This document shows positions 31,051 through 40,068 of a stretch of 64,000 nucleotides of DNA, piece after piece. A model generated the notes under the pieces. It saw only the letters and a list, made by a program, of their open reading frames with translations. It did not search any database and was not told the DNA's origin. Origin of the DNA: Nocardioides sp. Lineage in GTDB: Bacteria; Actinomycetota; Actinomycetes; Propionibacteriales; Nocardioidaceae. The translations under genes were made by a program, and so were the position numbers. Position 1 is the first letter of the stretch. Every line of letters starts with the position of its first letter. The DNA lies in contig NZ_JASEEQ010000010.1 of the NCBI RefSeq assembly GCF_030019515.1, positions 124,001 through 188,000 of the forward strand. The letters are read 5' to 3'.

Positions 31051-31809
31051 ATGTCGAGTGGAGAGCCGCTGCTGGAGCTGCGCGGCGTTCAGAAGAGCTT
31101 CGGCGCCGTGCACGTGCTGCAGGGCGTCGACCTGACGGTACGGCCCGGCCGCGTCACGGCCCTGGTCGGCGACAACGGAGCCGGCAAGAGCACGCTGATC
31201 AAGGGGATCGCCGGCATCCACCCGTTCGACGAGGGCGACTACGCGTTCGAGGGCGGCGCCGTCCACGTGAAGAGCCCGCGTGACTCGAACGCACTGGGTA
31301 TCGAGGTCGTCTACCAGGACCTCGCGCTGTGCGACAACCTCGACGTCGTCCACAACATGTTCCTGGGCCGCGAGCTCACCAAGAACGGCGTCGTCGACGA
31401 GGACACGATGGAGGCTCGCGCCCGAGAGACGCTCGACGGCCTCTCGGTCCGCACGCTGACGTCGGTGCGCACCCACGTCGCCGCCCTGTCCGGTGGCCAG
31501 CGCCAGACGGTCGCCATCGCGCGCGCCGTCCTCTGGAACTCCAGGCTCGTCATCCTCGACGAGCCGACGGCGGCGCTGGGCGTCGCGCAGACGGAGCAGG
31601 TCCTCAAGCTGGTCCGCCGACTCGCCGACCGTGGTCTCGGCGTCGTGCTGATCAGCCACAACCTCAACGAGGTCTTCCAGGTCGCCGACGACATCGCGGT
31701 CCTCTACCTCGGCCAGATGGTCGCGCAGGTCGAGGCCTCGACCACCAGCCGTGAGCGGGTCGTCGCGGCGATCACGACCGGCAAGCTGAACGAGGGGGAT
31801 GCGGCATGA
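31051..31809 (+). CDS. xylG: xylose ABC transporter ATP-binding protein, single domain
   Basis: 252 residues with one ABC domain: Walker A GDNGAGKST near residue 40, Q-loop VVYQDLALCDNL, signature ALSGGQRQT, Walker B LVILDEPTAALG and the H-loop ISHNLNEV. Classical XylG or RbsA has two ABC domains (about 500 residues); this is the shorter type, which would work as a homodimer. The stop overlaps the permease start (ATGA). RBS GGAAGGG lies 10 nt before the ATG. Confidence 0.92.
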   Translation: MSSGEPLLELRGVQKSFGAVHVLQGVDLTVRPGRVTALVGDNGAGKSTLIKGIAGIHPFDEGDYAFEGGAVHVKSPRDSNALGIEVVYQDLALCDNLDVVHNMFLGRELTKNGVVDEDTMEARARETLDGLSVRTLTSVRTHVAALSGGQRQTVAIARAVLWNSRLVILDEPTAALGVAQTEQVLKLVRRLADRGLGVVLISHNLNEVFQVADDIAVLYLGQMVAQVEASTTSRERVVAAITTGKLNEGDAA

Positions 31810-33065
31810 GCGTCGCTACCGAGGAGATCCACGACACCCAGGACGCCCGCAGCCGCGCCACCGTCCGTGGCCTGGCCAAGGAGTACCTCGCCAAGCTCCG
31901 GGGCGGTGACGTCGGGTCGCTCCCGGCGATCCTCGGGCTCGTCGCGCTCGTCATCGCCTTCTCGGCCCTCCGGCCCGAGACCTTCACGAAGGCGTTCAAC
32001 TTCGGCAACCTGATCCAGCAGTCGGCCGGCGTCACCATCATCGCGATGGGGATGGTCTTCGTCCTGCTGCTCGGCGAGATCGACCTCTCGGCGGGCTACA
32101 CCGCCGGCACGTCCGCAGGCGTGATGTGCCTCCTGCTCATCGAGCACGGCTGGCCGGTCGCGCTGGCGATCCTCGCCTGTCTCGTCACCGGCGCGGTGAT
32201 CGGCACCTGCATCGGCCTGATCGTCTCGCGGCTCGGCATCCCGTCGTTCGTCGTCACCCTGGCCGCGTTCCTCGGCCTGCAGGGCGTCATGCTCACCATC
32301 ATCGGCGAGAAGGGGTCGATCGACTCCGGCGAGTTCGTCGCGAAGCTCAACAGCGAGAACCTTCCGGTCTGGCTGGGGTGGGTCGTCGCGGTGGTCCTGG
32401 TGGCGCTCTACGCGGCGGCGACGTTCCGGGCCAACCGGCGCCGCCGGCGCCACGGCCTGAACAGCCAGCCGACGCTCCTGTGGGCACTGAAGTCGGGCTT
32501 CCTCGCCGTCATCGTCGGCCTGATCGTCTTCTACCTCTCGGTCGAGCGCAGTCCCAACGCGCACATCAAGTCGATCAAGGGCGTCCCGATCGCGCTGCTC
32601 ATCCTCGTCGGGCTCACGCTCGTCCTCGGCGCGCTGCTGAGCCGGACCAAGTGGGGCAGCCACGTCTACGCCGTCGGCGGCAACGCCGAGGCGGCGCGCC
32701 GCGCGGGCATCAACGTCCCGATGATCCAGCTGACCTGCTTCATGCTCTCCTCCACGGTGGCGGCGGTCGGAGGCATCATGCTCGTGAGCTACAGCGGCGG
32801 CGTGAACAACGTGACCGGTGGCACCACGATCCTGCTCTACGCGGTGGGCGCGGCCGTCATCGGCGGCACCAGCCTGTTCGGAGGCAAGGGGCGGGTCGTC
32901 GACGCCCTGATCGGCGGCACCGTCGTGGCAGTCATCGCCAACGGCATGGGCCTGCTGAACCAGCCCGACAGCAGGAAGTACATCGTCACCGGTCTGGTGC
33001 TGCTCGTCGCCGCGAGCGTCGACGCGATCAGTCGGCGCCGGGCCGCGGCAACCGGTCGCGTCTGA
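31806..33065 (+). CDS. xylH: xylose ABC transporter permease
   Basis: 419 residues with about 10 to 11 membrane segments, in the XylH/RbsC family. Seen: GNLIQQSAGVTIIAMGMVFVLLLGEIDLSAG near residue 60, VTGAVIGTCIGLIVSRLGIPSFVVTLA, and the coupling-type region AVGGNAEAARRAGINVPMIQ near 290. XylH proteins are longer than ribose permeases because of an extra segment, as here (KSIKGVPIALLILVG region). It forms the membrane channel of the importer with XylG. Confidence 0.92.
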   Translation: MSVATEEIHDTQDARSRATVRGLAKEYLAKLRGGDVGSLPAILGLVALVIAFSALRPETFTKAFNFGNLIQQSAGVTIIAMGMVFVLLLGEIDLSAGYTAGTSAGVMCLLLIEHGWPVALAILACLVTGAVIGTCIGLIVSRLGIPSFVVTLAAFLGLQGVMLTIIGEKGSIDSGEFVAKLNSENLPVWLGWVVAVVLVALYAAATFRANRRRRRHGLNSQPTLLWALKSGFLAVIVGLIVFYLSVERSPNAHIKSIKGVPIALLILVGLTLVLGALLSRTKWGSHVYAVGGNAEAARRAGINVPMIQLTCFMLSSTVAAVGGIMLVSYSGGVNNVTGGTTILLYAVGAAVIGGTSLFGGKGRVVDALIGGTVVAVIANGMGLLNQPDSRKYIVTGLVLLVAASVDAISRRRAAATGRV

Positions 33066-33077
33066 CGGGAGAGAGCA

Positions 33078-34268
33078 GTGCCCACCCCCACCGGAGTCAG
33101 CACCGACGAGCTGCGGCGCGCGAACCTGCGCGCGATCCTGCAGACGGTGCACACGCGCGGTCCGACGACCCGCGCGGTCCTCACCCGCCAGCTGGGGCTC
33201 AACCGCAGCACGATCGGTGCGCTCACCGGTGAGCTGCAGAGCCTGGGGCTGGTGTCGGAGGAGACGTCGGCGGTGGGTGGTCGCTCGGGTCGCCCGTCGC
33301 ACCTCGTGGTGCCGCGCGAGGACAACGTCGTGGTCGCGGTGGATGTGGGTGTGGACCGGATCGCGGTCGCCCTCGTCGGCCTCGGCGGCGAGGTCCTCGA
33401 CCGGCGGGACCGGCGCCACCAGCGGGGCGAGCACGACGTCGGCCACGTGGTCGACGCGGTGGCCCAGATGGTCGAGGACGTGCTCGGCGCAGCGGGCGAC
33501 CAGAAGGTGCGGTGCCTCGGCGTCGGCGTCGCCGTACCCGGAGCGGTGCGGGCCGTCGACGGCTTCGTCCGCTTCGCCCCGAACCTCGGCTGGGCCGAGG
33601 TGCCGTTCACCGACCTGCTGGCAGCACGGCTCGGCCGCCCGGTCGCCACCGGTAACGACGCCGACCTCGGCGCCCTCGCCGAGCACGTCCGGGGGGCCGC
33701 TGTCGGCTACACCGAGGCGGTCTACCTCAACGCCAGCGTCGGCATCGGTGGCGGCTTCCTGATGGCCGGGCGGCCGCTGGCCGGGGCCCGCGGGTACGCC
33801 GGGGAGGTCGGCCACATGCAGGTCGACAGCCAGGGCCCGGTGTGCCGCTGCGGAGCCGTCGGCTGCTGGGAGACCAAGGTGGGGGAGAACGTGCTGCTGC
33901 GGCTCGCCGGGCGGCTGCCCGGCGGGGGACCGCCGGCGGTCGCCGAGGTGATCGAGGCCGCCCGCGCGGGGGAGCGCCGGGCCGCCGAGGCCGTCGCCGA
34001 GGTCGCCGACTGGTGCGGCGTCGGCCTGCGCGGGATCGTCAACCTCTTCGACCCCGAGATCGTGGTCCTCGGCGGCTCCCTCGCGCAGGTGTGGAGGGCG
34101 GCGGAGGCAACGGTCAACGAGGCCATGGCACGCAGCACGATGATGCCGCGCGACGACGTCTTGATCCGCGCGGCGCAGTTCGGGGTCGACTCCCCGCTCA
34201 TCGGTGCGGCCGAGCTGGCCTTCGCGCCGGTGCTGGACCACCCCCAGGCCGTGCCGACCGCCAGTTGA
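33078..34268 (+). CDS. xylR: ROK family transcriptional regulator (XylR-like)
   Basis: 396 residues. The first 75 form a winged helix-turn-helix (LRAILQTVHTRGPTTRAVLTRQLGLNRSTIGALTGELQSLGLV), followed by a sugar-kinase-like ROK domain with AVDVGVDRIAVALV, the ATP/phosphate loop region and the zinc site CRCGAVGCWE near 258. Such proteins repress xyl genes and are released by xylose. It is the last gene of the xylF-G-H operon (GTG start 12 bp after xylH with GGGAGAG upstream), and the region before xylA and xylF has two matched dyads. Direct binding is inferred. Confidence 0.91.
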   Translation: MPTPTGVSTDELRRANLRAILQTVHTRGPTTRAVLTRQLGLNRSTIGALTGELQSLGLVSEETSAVGGRSGRPSHLVVPREDNVVVAVDVGVDRIAVALVGLGGEVLDRRDRRHQRGEHDVGHVVDAVAQMVEDVLGAAGDQKVRCLGVGVAVPGAVRAVDGFVRFAPNLGWAEVPFTDLLAARLGRPVATGNDADLGALAEHVRGAAVGYTEAVYLNASVGIGGGFLMAGRPLAGARGYAGEVGHMQVDSQGPVCRCGAVGCWETKVGENVLLRLAGRLPGGGPPAVAEVIEAARAGERRAAEAVAEVADWCGVGLRGIVNLFDPEIVVLGGSLAQVWRAAEATVNEAMARSTMMPRDDVLIRAAQFGVDSPLIGAAELAFAPVLDHPQAVPTAS

Positions 34269-34290
34269 CCCCCGCTGAGCCCGGGACGGG

Positions 34291-34296
34291 TAGCCT
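34291..34296 (+). promoter_or_regulatory. promoter of pgsA-like gene (-10 TAGCCT)
   Basis: TAGCCT, 9 nt before the ATG at 34306; the transcript would be leaderless or have only a few bases of leader. Confidence 0.5.
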
Positions 34297-34305
34297 GCTG
34301 CCGCC

Positions 34306-34926
34306 ATGCTCGAACGTTTCCGCGCCTTCTGGACCAGGGTCATCTCGCCGGTCGCCCATCTGTTGATCCGACTGGGGGTGAGCCCCGACGCCGTGACGCT
34401 GGTCGGCACGCTCGGCGTGTGCGCCGGCGCGCTGGTGTTCTTCCCCCAGGGTCGGCTGCTCGCCGGGGTGCTCGTGATCACCGCGTTCGTGTTCAGCGAC
34501 CTCCTGGACGGCTACATGGCGCGCACGACGGGGCGGGTCAGCAAGTTCGGGGCGTTCTGGGACTCCACGCTCGACAGGGTCGCGGACGGCGCGATCTTCA
34601 TCGGCCTCGCGCTGTACTTCGCCTGGGCGGAGCCGAGCCGGCTCTACCTGGTGCTCAGCCTGGTCTGCCTGCTGATGGGCGGAGTGACGTCGTACGCCCG
34701 CTCCCGCGGCGAGACCCTGGGCTTCTCCGTCAAGGTCGGCATCGCCGAGCGCGCCGACCGGCTGGTCGCGATCCTCGTGATGACCGGGTTCAGCGCGATC
34801 TTCGACCTGCCCGTGCTGCTCCACATCGCCCTCTGGGCGCTGGCGATCGCGTCCACGATCACGGTCGGACAGCGCGTATGGGTGGTCCGGAAGCAGGCGA
34901 TCGCGGAGGCCCGCACTACGATCTGA
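34306..34926 (+). CDS. pgsA: CDP-alcohol phosphatidyltransferase, PI-phosphate synthase-like
   Basis: 206 residues, six membrane segments. The catalytic motif D-G-x2-A-R-x8-G-x3-D-x3-D is seen in LLDGYMARTTGRVSKFGAFWD-x3-D near residues 66-90. By place in the core order (thrS-Ap4A phosphorylase-pgsA1 in mycobacteria) and by sequence it is probably the actinobacterial phosphatidylinositol-phosphate synthase, joining CDP-diacylglycerol with inositol 1-phosphate in the membrane. The mycobacterial acyltransferase and PimA genes that follow pgsA1 are missing here; pdxS follows after 3 bp. Phosphatidylglycerophosphate synthase is the alternative. Confidence 0.88.
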   Translation: MLERFRAFWTRVISPVAHLLIRLGVSPDAVTLVGTLGVCAGALVFFPQGRLLAGVLVITAFVFSDLLDGYMARTTGRVSKFGAFWDSTLDRVADGAIFIGLALYFAWAEPSRLYLVLSLVCLLMGGVTSYARSRGETLGFSVKVGIAERADRLVAILVMTGFSAIFDLPVLLHIALWALAIASTITVGQRVWVVRKQAIAEARTTI

Positions 34927-34929
34927 GGC

Positions 34930-35841
34930 ATGGTCGACAGCCCCACCACTGACAGCACCCCCACTACCGGCACCACGCGCGTCAAGCGCGGCATGGCCGA
35001 GATGCTCAAGGGGGGCGTGATCATGGACGTGGTCACGCCGGAGCAGGCGAAGATCGCCGAGGACGCCGGCGCCGTCGCCGTGATGGCACTCGAGCGGGTC
35101 CCGGCCGACATCCGGGCCCAGGGTGGGGTCTCGCGGATGAGCGACCCCGACATGATCGACGGCATCATCGAGGCGGTCTCGATCCCGGTGATGGCCAAGG
35201 CCCGGATCGGGCACTTCGCCGAGGCGCAGGTGCTGCAGTCGCTCGGCGTCGACTACATCGACGAGTCCGAGGTGCTCACGCCGGCCGACTACGCGAACCA
35301 CATCGACAAGTGGGCGTTCACCGTGCCGTTCGTGTGCGGGGCCACCAACCTGGGCGAGGCGCTGCGCCGGATCACCGAGGGTGCGGCGATGATCCGCTCC
35401 AAGGGCGAGGCTGGCACCGGTGACGTCTCCAACGCCGTGACGCACATGCGCACCATTCGCCGCGAGATCCGGCGCCTGGGGGCCATGGAGCCCGACGAGC
35501 TGTACGTGGCCGCCAAGGAGCTGCAGGCGCCCTACGCCCTGGTCAAGGAGGTCGCCGAGCGCGGCAAGCTGCCGGTCGTGCTGTTCACCGCCGGCGGCAT
35601 CGCGACCCCGGCCGACGCGGCGATGATGATGCAGCTCGGCGCCGAGGGCGTGTTCGTCGGCTCCGGCATCTTCAAGTCCGGCAACCCCGCGCAGCGTGCC
35701 GAGGCGATCGTCAAGGCCACGACCTTCCACGACGACCCCGACATGGTCGCGAAGGTCTCCCGCGGGCTCGGCGAGGCCATGGTCGGCATCAACGTGGAGG
35801 AGCTCCCCCAGCCGCACCGGCTCGCCGAGCGCGGCTGGTGA
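34930..35841 (+). CDS. pdxS: pyridoxal 5'-phosphate synthase, PdxS subunit
   Basis: 303 residues. It makes PLP from ribose 5-phosphate, glyceraldehyde 3-phosphate and ammonia supplied by PdxT. Seen: a (beta/alpha)8 barrel with [21 protein letters not shown] near residue 50, the Schiff-base lysine in [24 protein letters not shown] and [13 protein letters not shown], and GSGIFKS phosphate-binding. The first 20 residues are a Thr/Ser-rich extension. It starts 3 bp after the pgsA stop and overlaps pdxT (GTGA). Confidence 0.96.
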   Translation: MVDSPTTDSTPTTGTTRVKRGMAEMLKGGVIMDVVTPEQAKIAEDAGAVAVMALERVPADIRAQGGVSRMSDPDMIDGIIEAVSIPVMAKARIGHFAEAQVLQSLGVDYIDESEVLTPADYANHIDKWAFTVPFVCGATNLGEALRRITEGAAMIRSKGEAGTGDVSNAVTHMRTIRREIRRLGAMEPDELYVAAKELQAPYALVKEVAERGKLPVVLFTAGGIATPADAAMMMQLGAEGVFVGSGIFKSGNPAQRAEAIVKATTFHDDPDMVAKVSRGLGEAMVGINVEELPQPHRLAERGW

Positions 35842-36455
35842 CGACCGCCCCCACGACCCCGCCGACGATCGGCGTCTTCGCCCTCCAGGGCGACGTCCGT
35901 GAGCACCTCCGGATGCTCACGGAGCTCGGCGTCGAGGCGATCGCCGTACGCCGACCCGTCGAGCTGGATGCGTGCGCCGGGCTGGTGATCCCCGGTGGCG
36001 AGTCGACCACGATGGCCAAGCTGGCCCGCACGTTCGACCTGTTCGAGCCGATCCGGCAGCGGATCAAGGAGGGCATGCCCACCTTCGGGACGTGCGCCGG
36101 CATGATCATGCTCGCCGACCGGATCGAGGACGGCACCGCCGACCAGGAGACGCTCGGTGGCCTCGACATCACGGTGCGCCGCAACGCCTTCGGCCGGCAG
36201 GTCGACTCGTTCGAGGGCGACATCGACGTCGTCGGCCTCGACGCGCCCCTGCACGCGATCTTCATCCGGGCGCCCTGGGTGGAGGCCGTGGGGGACTCGG
36301 TCGAGGTGCTCGCGCGTGTCGAGGAGGGGCCGGCCGCGGGTAGGATCGTCGCGGTCCGTCAGGGTTCGCTGATGGCGACGTCGTTCCACCCCGAGGTGGG
36401 TGGCGACTCCCGGGTCCACCGGCTGTTCGTGGACCTGGTCACCGAGGAGAGATAG
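35838..36455 (+). CDS. pdxT: pyridoxal 5'-phosphate synthase, glutaminase subunit PdxT
   Basis: 205 residues from the GTG at 35838. Class I glutamine amidotransferase: [14 protein letters not shown] at the N-terminus, IPGGESTTM, the nucleophile Cys in GTCAGMIML near residue 81, and the His-Glu pair in SFHPEV near 184. It releases ammonia from glutamine and channels it to PdxS. The paired genes show the deoxyxylulose-independent route to vitamin B6. Confidence 0.95.
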   Translation: MTTAPTTPPTIGVFALQGDVREHLRMLTELGVEAIAVRRPVELDACAGLVIPGGESTTMAKLARTFDLFEPIRQRIKEGMPTFGTCAGMIMLADRIEDGTADQETLGGLDITVRRNAFGRQVDSFEGDIDVVGLDAPLHAIFIRAPWVEAVGDSVEVLARVEEGPAAGRIVAVRQGSLMATSFHPEVGGDSRVHRLFVDLVTEER

Positions 36456-36464
36456 GGATACGCC

Positions 36465-37244
36465 ATGTCTGGCCACTCCAAGTGGGCGACCACCAAGCAC
36501 AAGAAGGCGGCGATCGACGCCAAGCGCGGCAAGCTGTTCGCCAAGCTGATCAAGAACATCGAGATCGCGGCCAAGATGGGCGGCCCCGACCCGGCCGGCA
36601 ACCCGACCCTCTACGACGCCATCCAGAAGGCCAAGAAGCAGTCGGTCCCGAACAAGAACATCGACTCCGCGGTCAAGCGCGGTGGCGGCCTCGAGAGCGG
36701 CGGCGTCGACTACGAGACGATCATGTACGAGGCCTACGGGCCCCAGGGCGTCGCGCTGCTCGTCGAGTGCCTCACCGACAACCGCAACCGGGCGGCCATG
36801 GAGGTCCGGACCGCGGTCACTCGCAACGGCGGCACGATGGCCGACCCCGGCTCGGTCTCCCGCCTGTTCACCCGCAAGGGCGTGGTGGTGGTGGAGAAGA
36901 ACCAGGAGCGCGGCGGCAAGCCGTGGGAGATCGGCGAGGACGACATCCTCGAGGCGACCCTCGACGCGGGCGCGGAGGAGGTCAGCGACCTCGGCGACGG
37001 CTTCGAGATCCAGTCGGAGGCCGCGGACGTGGTCGCGGTGCGCACGGCGCTGCAGGCCGCCGGCATCGACTACGACTCCGCCGAGGTGCAGTTCGTCGCC
37101 ACCCTGGACATCCCGGTCGCGGAGACCGACGTCGCGGGCAAGGTCTTCCGCCTGGTCGACGCGGTCGACGACCTCGACGACGTGCAGAACGTCTTCACCA
37201 ACGCCGACATCCCCGACGAGGTCCTCGACGCCATCGAGGCGTGA
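36465..37244 (+). CDS. yebC: YebC/PmpR family protein
   Basis: 259 residues beginning [24 protein letters not shown], the family signature, with [19 protein letters not shown] and the later three-domain YebC fold. Long described as a DNA-binding regulator (of ruv or quorum genes); newer work points to a role in translation of proline stretches, so the old name should be used with care. It sits just upstream of ruvCAB as in most bacteria. RBS GAGAGAT lies before the ATG. Confidence 0.94.
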   Translation: MSGHSKWATTKHKKAAIDAKRGKLFAKLIKNIEIAAKMGGPDPAGNPTLYDAIQKAKKQSVPNKNIDSAVKRGGGLESGGVDYETIMYEAYGPQGVALLVECLTDNRNRAAMEVRTAVTRNGGTMADPGSVSRLFTRKGVVVVEKNQERGGKPWEIGEDDILEATLDAGAEEVSDLGDGFEIQSEAADVVAVRTALQAAGIDYDSAEVQFVATLDIPVAETDVAGKVFRLVDAVDDLDDVQNVFTNADIPDEVLDAIEA

Positions 37245-37326
37245 GCGGGCTGCTCGGCCCGCGCCCGCACCGACGCCACCGGGCGTGTCCTGCGGCGATC
37301 GGGGGGCGGCGACGGCTAGCGTGGCC

Positions 37327-37344
37327 TCCGAACACCTGTTCGGA
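37327..37344. promoter_or_regulatory. LexA-type SOS box before ruvCAB
   Basis: TCCGAAC-ACCT-GTTCGGA is a perfect palindrome with the GAAC-N4-GTTC core of the actinobacterial LexA box. It lies 5 bp after a TAGCGT -10 (37317-37322), so it covers the expected transcription start of ruvC (ATG 37359). Confidence 0.75.
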
Positions 37345-37358
37345 CGGAGGCTGACGGC

Positions 37359-37892
37359 ATGCGTGTGCTCGGGATCGACCCCGGCCTGACCCGCTGCGGG
37401 ATGGGCGTGGTCGAGGGCTCGGTCGGCCGGCCGCTGACGCTGGTCGACGTGAACGTGCTGCGCACCTCCGCCGACCTGCCCGTGCCCGAGCGCCTGGTGA
37501 CGATCGAACGTGGGGTCGAGGCGTGGATCGAGGAGCACGCCCCGGACGCGGTCGCGATCGAGCGGGTCTTCGCGCGCTCCGACGTCAGCACCGTGATGGG
37601 CACCGCCCAGGCCAGCGGGGTCGCGATGGTCGTCGCCGCGCGACGCGGCCTGCCGATCGGGCTGCACACGCCGAGCGAGGTCAAGGCGGCGGTGTCGGGC
37701 AACGGCCGGGCGGACAAGGCCCAGGTGGGCGCGATGGTGACCCGGATCCTCCGGCTGGACGTGACGCCCAAGCCCGCCGACGCGGCGGACGCCCTGGCGC
37801 TGGCCATCACCTACATCTGGCGCGGTGGCGCCCAGTCCCGGATCGACGCGGCGCTGGCCGCAGCCCGTCAGCAAGTGAGGAGCAGGCGATGA
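37359..37892 (+). CDS. ruvC: Holliday junction endonuclease RuvC
   Basis: 177 residues. Catalytic acidic residues: D7 in [12 protein letters not shown]68 in AIERVFA, and the pair in [13 protein letters not shown] near residue 142. It cuts Holliday junctions that RuvAB has moved. First gene of ruvCAB, under a LexA box, so DNA damage should raise its level. The stop overlaps the ruvA ATG (ATGA). Confidence 0.96.
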   Translation: MRVLGIDPGLTRCGMGVVEGSVGRPLTLVDVNVLRTSADLPVPERLVTIERGVEAWIEEHAPDAVAIERVFARSDVSTVMGTAQASGVAMVVAARRGLPIGLHTPSEVKAAVSGNGRADKAQVGAMVTRILRLDVTPKPADAADALALAITYIWRGGAQSRIDAALAAARQQVRSRR

Positions 37893-38491
37893 TCGCCTTC
37901 GTGCGCGGCCAGGTGGCCGCTGTGACTCTCTCGAGCGCCGTGCTCGAGGTCGGCGGGGTCGGCCTCGACGTGATGTGTACGCCGAGCACGCTGGCGACCC
38001 TCCGGGTCGGCCAGCAGGCGCTCCTCCCGACCAGCATGGTCGTCCGCGAGGACTCCCTGACCCTGTTCGGGTTCGCCGACGAGGACGAGAGGCAGACCTT
38101 CGAGCTGCTGCAGACCGCGTCCGGGGTCGGCCCCAAGCTCGCCCAGGCGATGCTTGCGGTGCTCTCCACCGACGACCTGCGCCTGGCCATCACCGGAGAC
38201 GACGTCAAGATGCTGACCCGGGTGCCGGGTATCGGCCAGAAGGGTGCCCAGCGGATCATCCTCGAGCTCCGGGACCGCATCGGTGCGCCGAGCAGCGCGA
38301 GCCGGGCGGCAGGCGCATCGGCGGCGCCCGGCGCCCTCTGGCGCGACCAGGTCCACCAGGGGCTCGTCGGCCTGGGGTGGCCGGCCCGCGACGCCGAGAA
38401 GGCCGTCGACGCGGTCGCCCCGGAGGCGGGTGACGTCCCGGATGTCGCGGCGCTGCTGCGGGCCGCCCTACGGACGCTGAGCAGGGCGTGA
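37889..38491 (+). CDS. ruvA: Holliday junction DNA helicase subunit RuvA
   Basis: 200 residues. N-terminal OB-fold ([25 protein letters not shown]), the helix-hairpin-helix pair ([20 protein letters not shown] and [19 protein letters not shown]) and a C-terminal domain that contacts RuvB ([19 protein letters not shown]). It binds the junction as a tetramer. The start ATG 37889 overlaps the ruvC stop; a ribosome site AGGAG lies just before. Confidence 0.95.
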   Translation: MIAFVRGQVAAVTLSSAVLEVGGVGLDVMCTPSTLATLRVGQQALLPTSMVVREDSLTLFGFADEDERQTFELLQTASGVGPKLAQAMLAVLSTDDLRLAITGDDVKMLTRVPGIGQKGAQRIILELRDRIGAPSSASRAAGASAAPGALWRDQVHQGLVGLGWPARDAEKAVDAVAPEAGDVPDVAALLRAALRTLSRA

Positions 38492-38495
38492 GCCG

Positions 38496-39578
38496 ATGAC
38501 GTTCCACGAGGACGACCTCGACCTGGCCGAGGAGGCCCACGTCCGCTCGCTCACCGCCGCCGAGGCGGACGGCGACGAGCGCGCCGTGGAGGCGGCCCTG
38601 CGCCCGCGCACGCTCGACGAGGTGGTCGGCCAGGTCCGGGTGCGCGACCAGCTCGGGCTGGTCCTCGAGGCCGCCCGCCGACGCGGCCGGGCTCCCGACC
38701 ACGTGCTGCTCTCCGGCCCGCCGGGTCTCGGCAAGACCACGCTGGCGATGATCATCGCCAGCGAGATGGGCGCTCCGCTGCGGCTGACCAGCGGTCCCGC
38801 GATCACCCACGCCGGCGACCTGGCCGCGATCCTGTCGGGGATGAACGAGGGTGACGTCCTCTTCGTCGACGAGATCCACCGGATGTCGCGGCCCGCCGAG
38901 GAGATGCTCTACATGGCGATGGAGGACTTCCGGGTCGACGTCGTCATCGGCAAGGGGCCCGGCGCCACGGCGATCCCGCTCGACATCCCGCCGTTCACCC
39001 TGGTCGGGGCGACCACCCGGGCGGGACTGCTGCCCGGCCCGCTGCGGGACCGGTTCGGCTTCACGGCTCACCTGGAGTTCTACGAGCCCCACGAGCTGGA
39101 CCTGATCGTCCAGCGCTCGGCTCGGCTGCTCGAGGTGCACGTCCTGCCCGACGGCACCGCCGAGATCGCCTCCCGCTCACGCGGTACGCCGCGGATCGCG
39201 AACCGGCTGCTGCGCCGGGTCCGCGACTTCGCCCAGGTCCGCGCGGACGGCGTGGTCACGCTCCCGGTCGCGCAGGACGCGCTTGACCTCTACGAGGTCG
39301 ACCAGCTCGGGCTGGACCGGCTCGACCGGGGCGTCCTGGACGTCCTGTGCCGCCGCTTCGGAGGTGGACCGGTCGGCATCTCCACGCTGGCGGTGGCGGT
39401 CGGCGAGGAGCGCGAGACCGTCGAGGAGGTGGCCGAGCCGTTCCTGGTCCGCAACGGCTTCCTGGCCCGCACACCGCGAGGTCGGGTCGCGACGCCGGCC
39501 GCCTGGGAGCACCTGGGGCTCACCGCTCCGCCGACCCTCACCCTCCCGGAGGGCGATCCGCCGCTCTTCGACGACTGA
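38496..39578 (+). CDS. ruvB: Holliday junction branch-migration ATPase RuvB
   Basis: 360 residues. AAA+ ATPase: Walker [13 protein letters not shown] near residue 75, Walker B FVDEIHRM, sensor 1 [19 protein letters not shown], sensor 2 in [14 protein letters not shown], and the C-terminal winged helix ([17 protein letters not shown]). It drives branch migration with RuvA. A 10-20 residue N-terminal acidic extension is slightly longer than in E. coli. Confidence 0.96.
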   Translation: MTFHEDDLDLAEEAHVRSLTAAEADGDERAVEAALRPRTLDEVVGQVRVRDQLGLVLEAARRRGRAPDHVLLSGPPGLGKTTLAMIIASEMGAPLRLTSGPAITHAGDLAAILSGMNEGDVLFVDEIHRMSRPAEEMLYMAMEDFRVDVVIGKGPGATAIPLDIPPFTLVGATTRAGLLPGPLRDRFGFTAHLEFYEPHELDLIVQRSARLLEVHVLPDGTAEIASRSRGTPRIANRLLRRVRDFAQVRADGVVTLPVAQDALDLYEVDQLGLDRLDRGVLDVLCRRFGGGPVGISTLAVAVGEERETVEEVAEPFLVRNGFLARTPRGRVATPAAWEHLGLTAPPTLTLPEGDPPLFDD

Positions 39579-39632
39579 CGCGTCGGCCCGCGCCGAGGGC
39601 CCCGGATTCGCGGCCCTGCCCACCGGCCCGGT

Positions 39633-39638
39633 TATGCT
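39633..39638 (+). promoter_or_regulatory. candidate promoter of yajC-secDF (-10 TATGCT)
   Basis: TATGCT in the 177-bp gap after ruvB, giving a leader of about 110 nt before yajC. No clear -35. Confidence 0.4.
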
Positions 39639-39755
39639 TGCCCGTCGACCGGCCCCCTCTGGGCTGCGCACCCGACGAGCGCGTTCGCGAGCCCGTCGAT
39701 GCCATGTCGTCCAAGGTCCTTCCGGATCGCTCAAGATCGCTCGAGAGGTTGTTCC

Positions 39756-40067
39756 GTGCTGGAGTTGCTGCCGCTTGTCGGCATCGCCCTGCTCTTCTGG
39801 CTGTTCATCATCAGGCCGGCCAGTCGGCGGCAGAAGGAACTCGGCCGCATGCAGTCCTCGTTGTCCGTAGGGGACGAGATCGTCCTGACGTCCGGTGTGT
39901 ACGGGACCGTCCGCGGCATCGAGGACGGGCACGTGCTCCTCGAGATCGCGCCCGCGGTGACCATCAAGGTGGCCCGAGGCGCGGTGGGCAGCATCGCCAC
40001 CTCGGTCGATGAGCCGGATCTGACCGACGACCGGCCGGAGAGCACCCCCGGCCCGGAGGAGAGCTGA
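39756..40067 (+). CDS. yajC: preprotein translocase subunit YajC
   Basis: 103 residues: one N-terminal membrane helix (LLPLVGIALLFWLFIIRPA) followed by RRQKELGRMQSSLSVGDEIVLTSGVYGTV, the family core, and an acidic tail. It belongs to the SecDF-YajC holo-complex. The GTG at 39756 with GAGAGG upstream places the helix right at the start, as in the family; upstream in-frame starts would add a polar stretch. The stop is 1 bp from secD. Confidence 0.93.
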   Translation: MLELLPLVGIALLFWLFIIRPASRRQKELGRMQSSLSVGDEIVLTSGVYGTVRGIEDGHVLLEIAPAVTIKVARGAVGSIATSVDEPDLTDDRPESTPGPEES

Positions 40068-40068
40068 G

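Noticed and set aside
31051..31809. XylG as a truncated two-domain ATPase
   Set aside because: All ABC motifs are intact in one domain, the gene overlaps the permease start cleanly, and no remnant of a second domain follows.
39699..39755. Earlier start of yajC
   Set aside because: It would place a polar stretch before the membrane helix, whereas the GTG at 39756 has a GAGAGG site and the normal YajC N-terminus.
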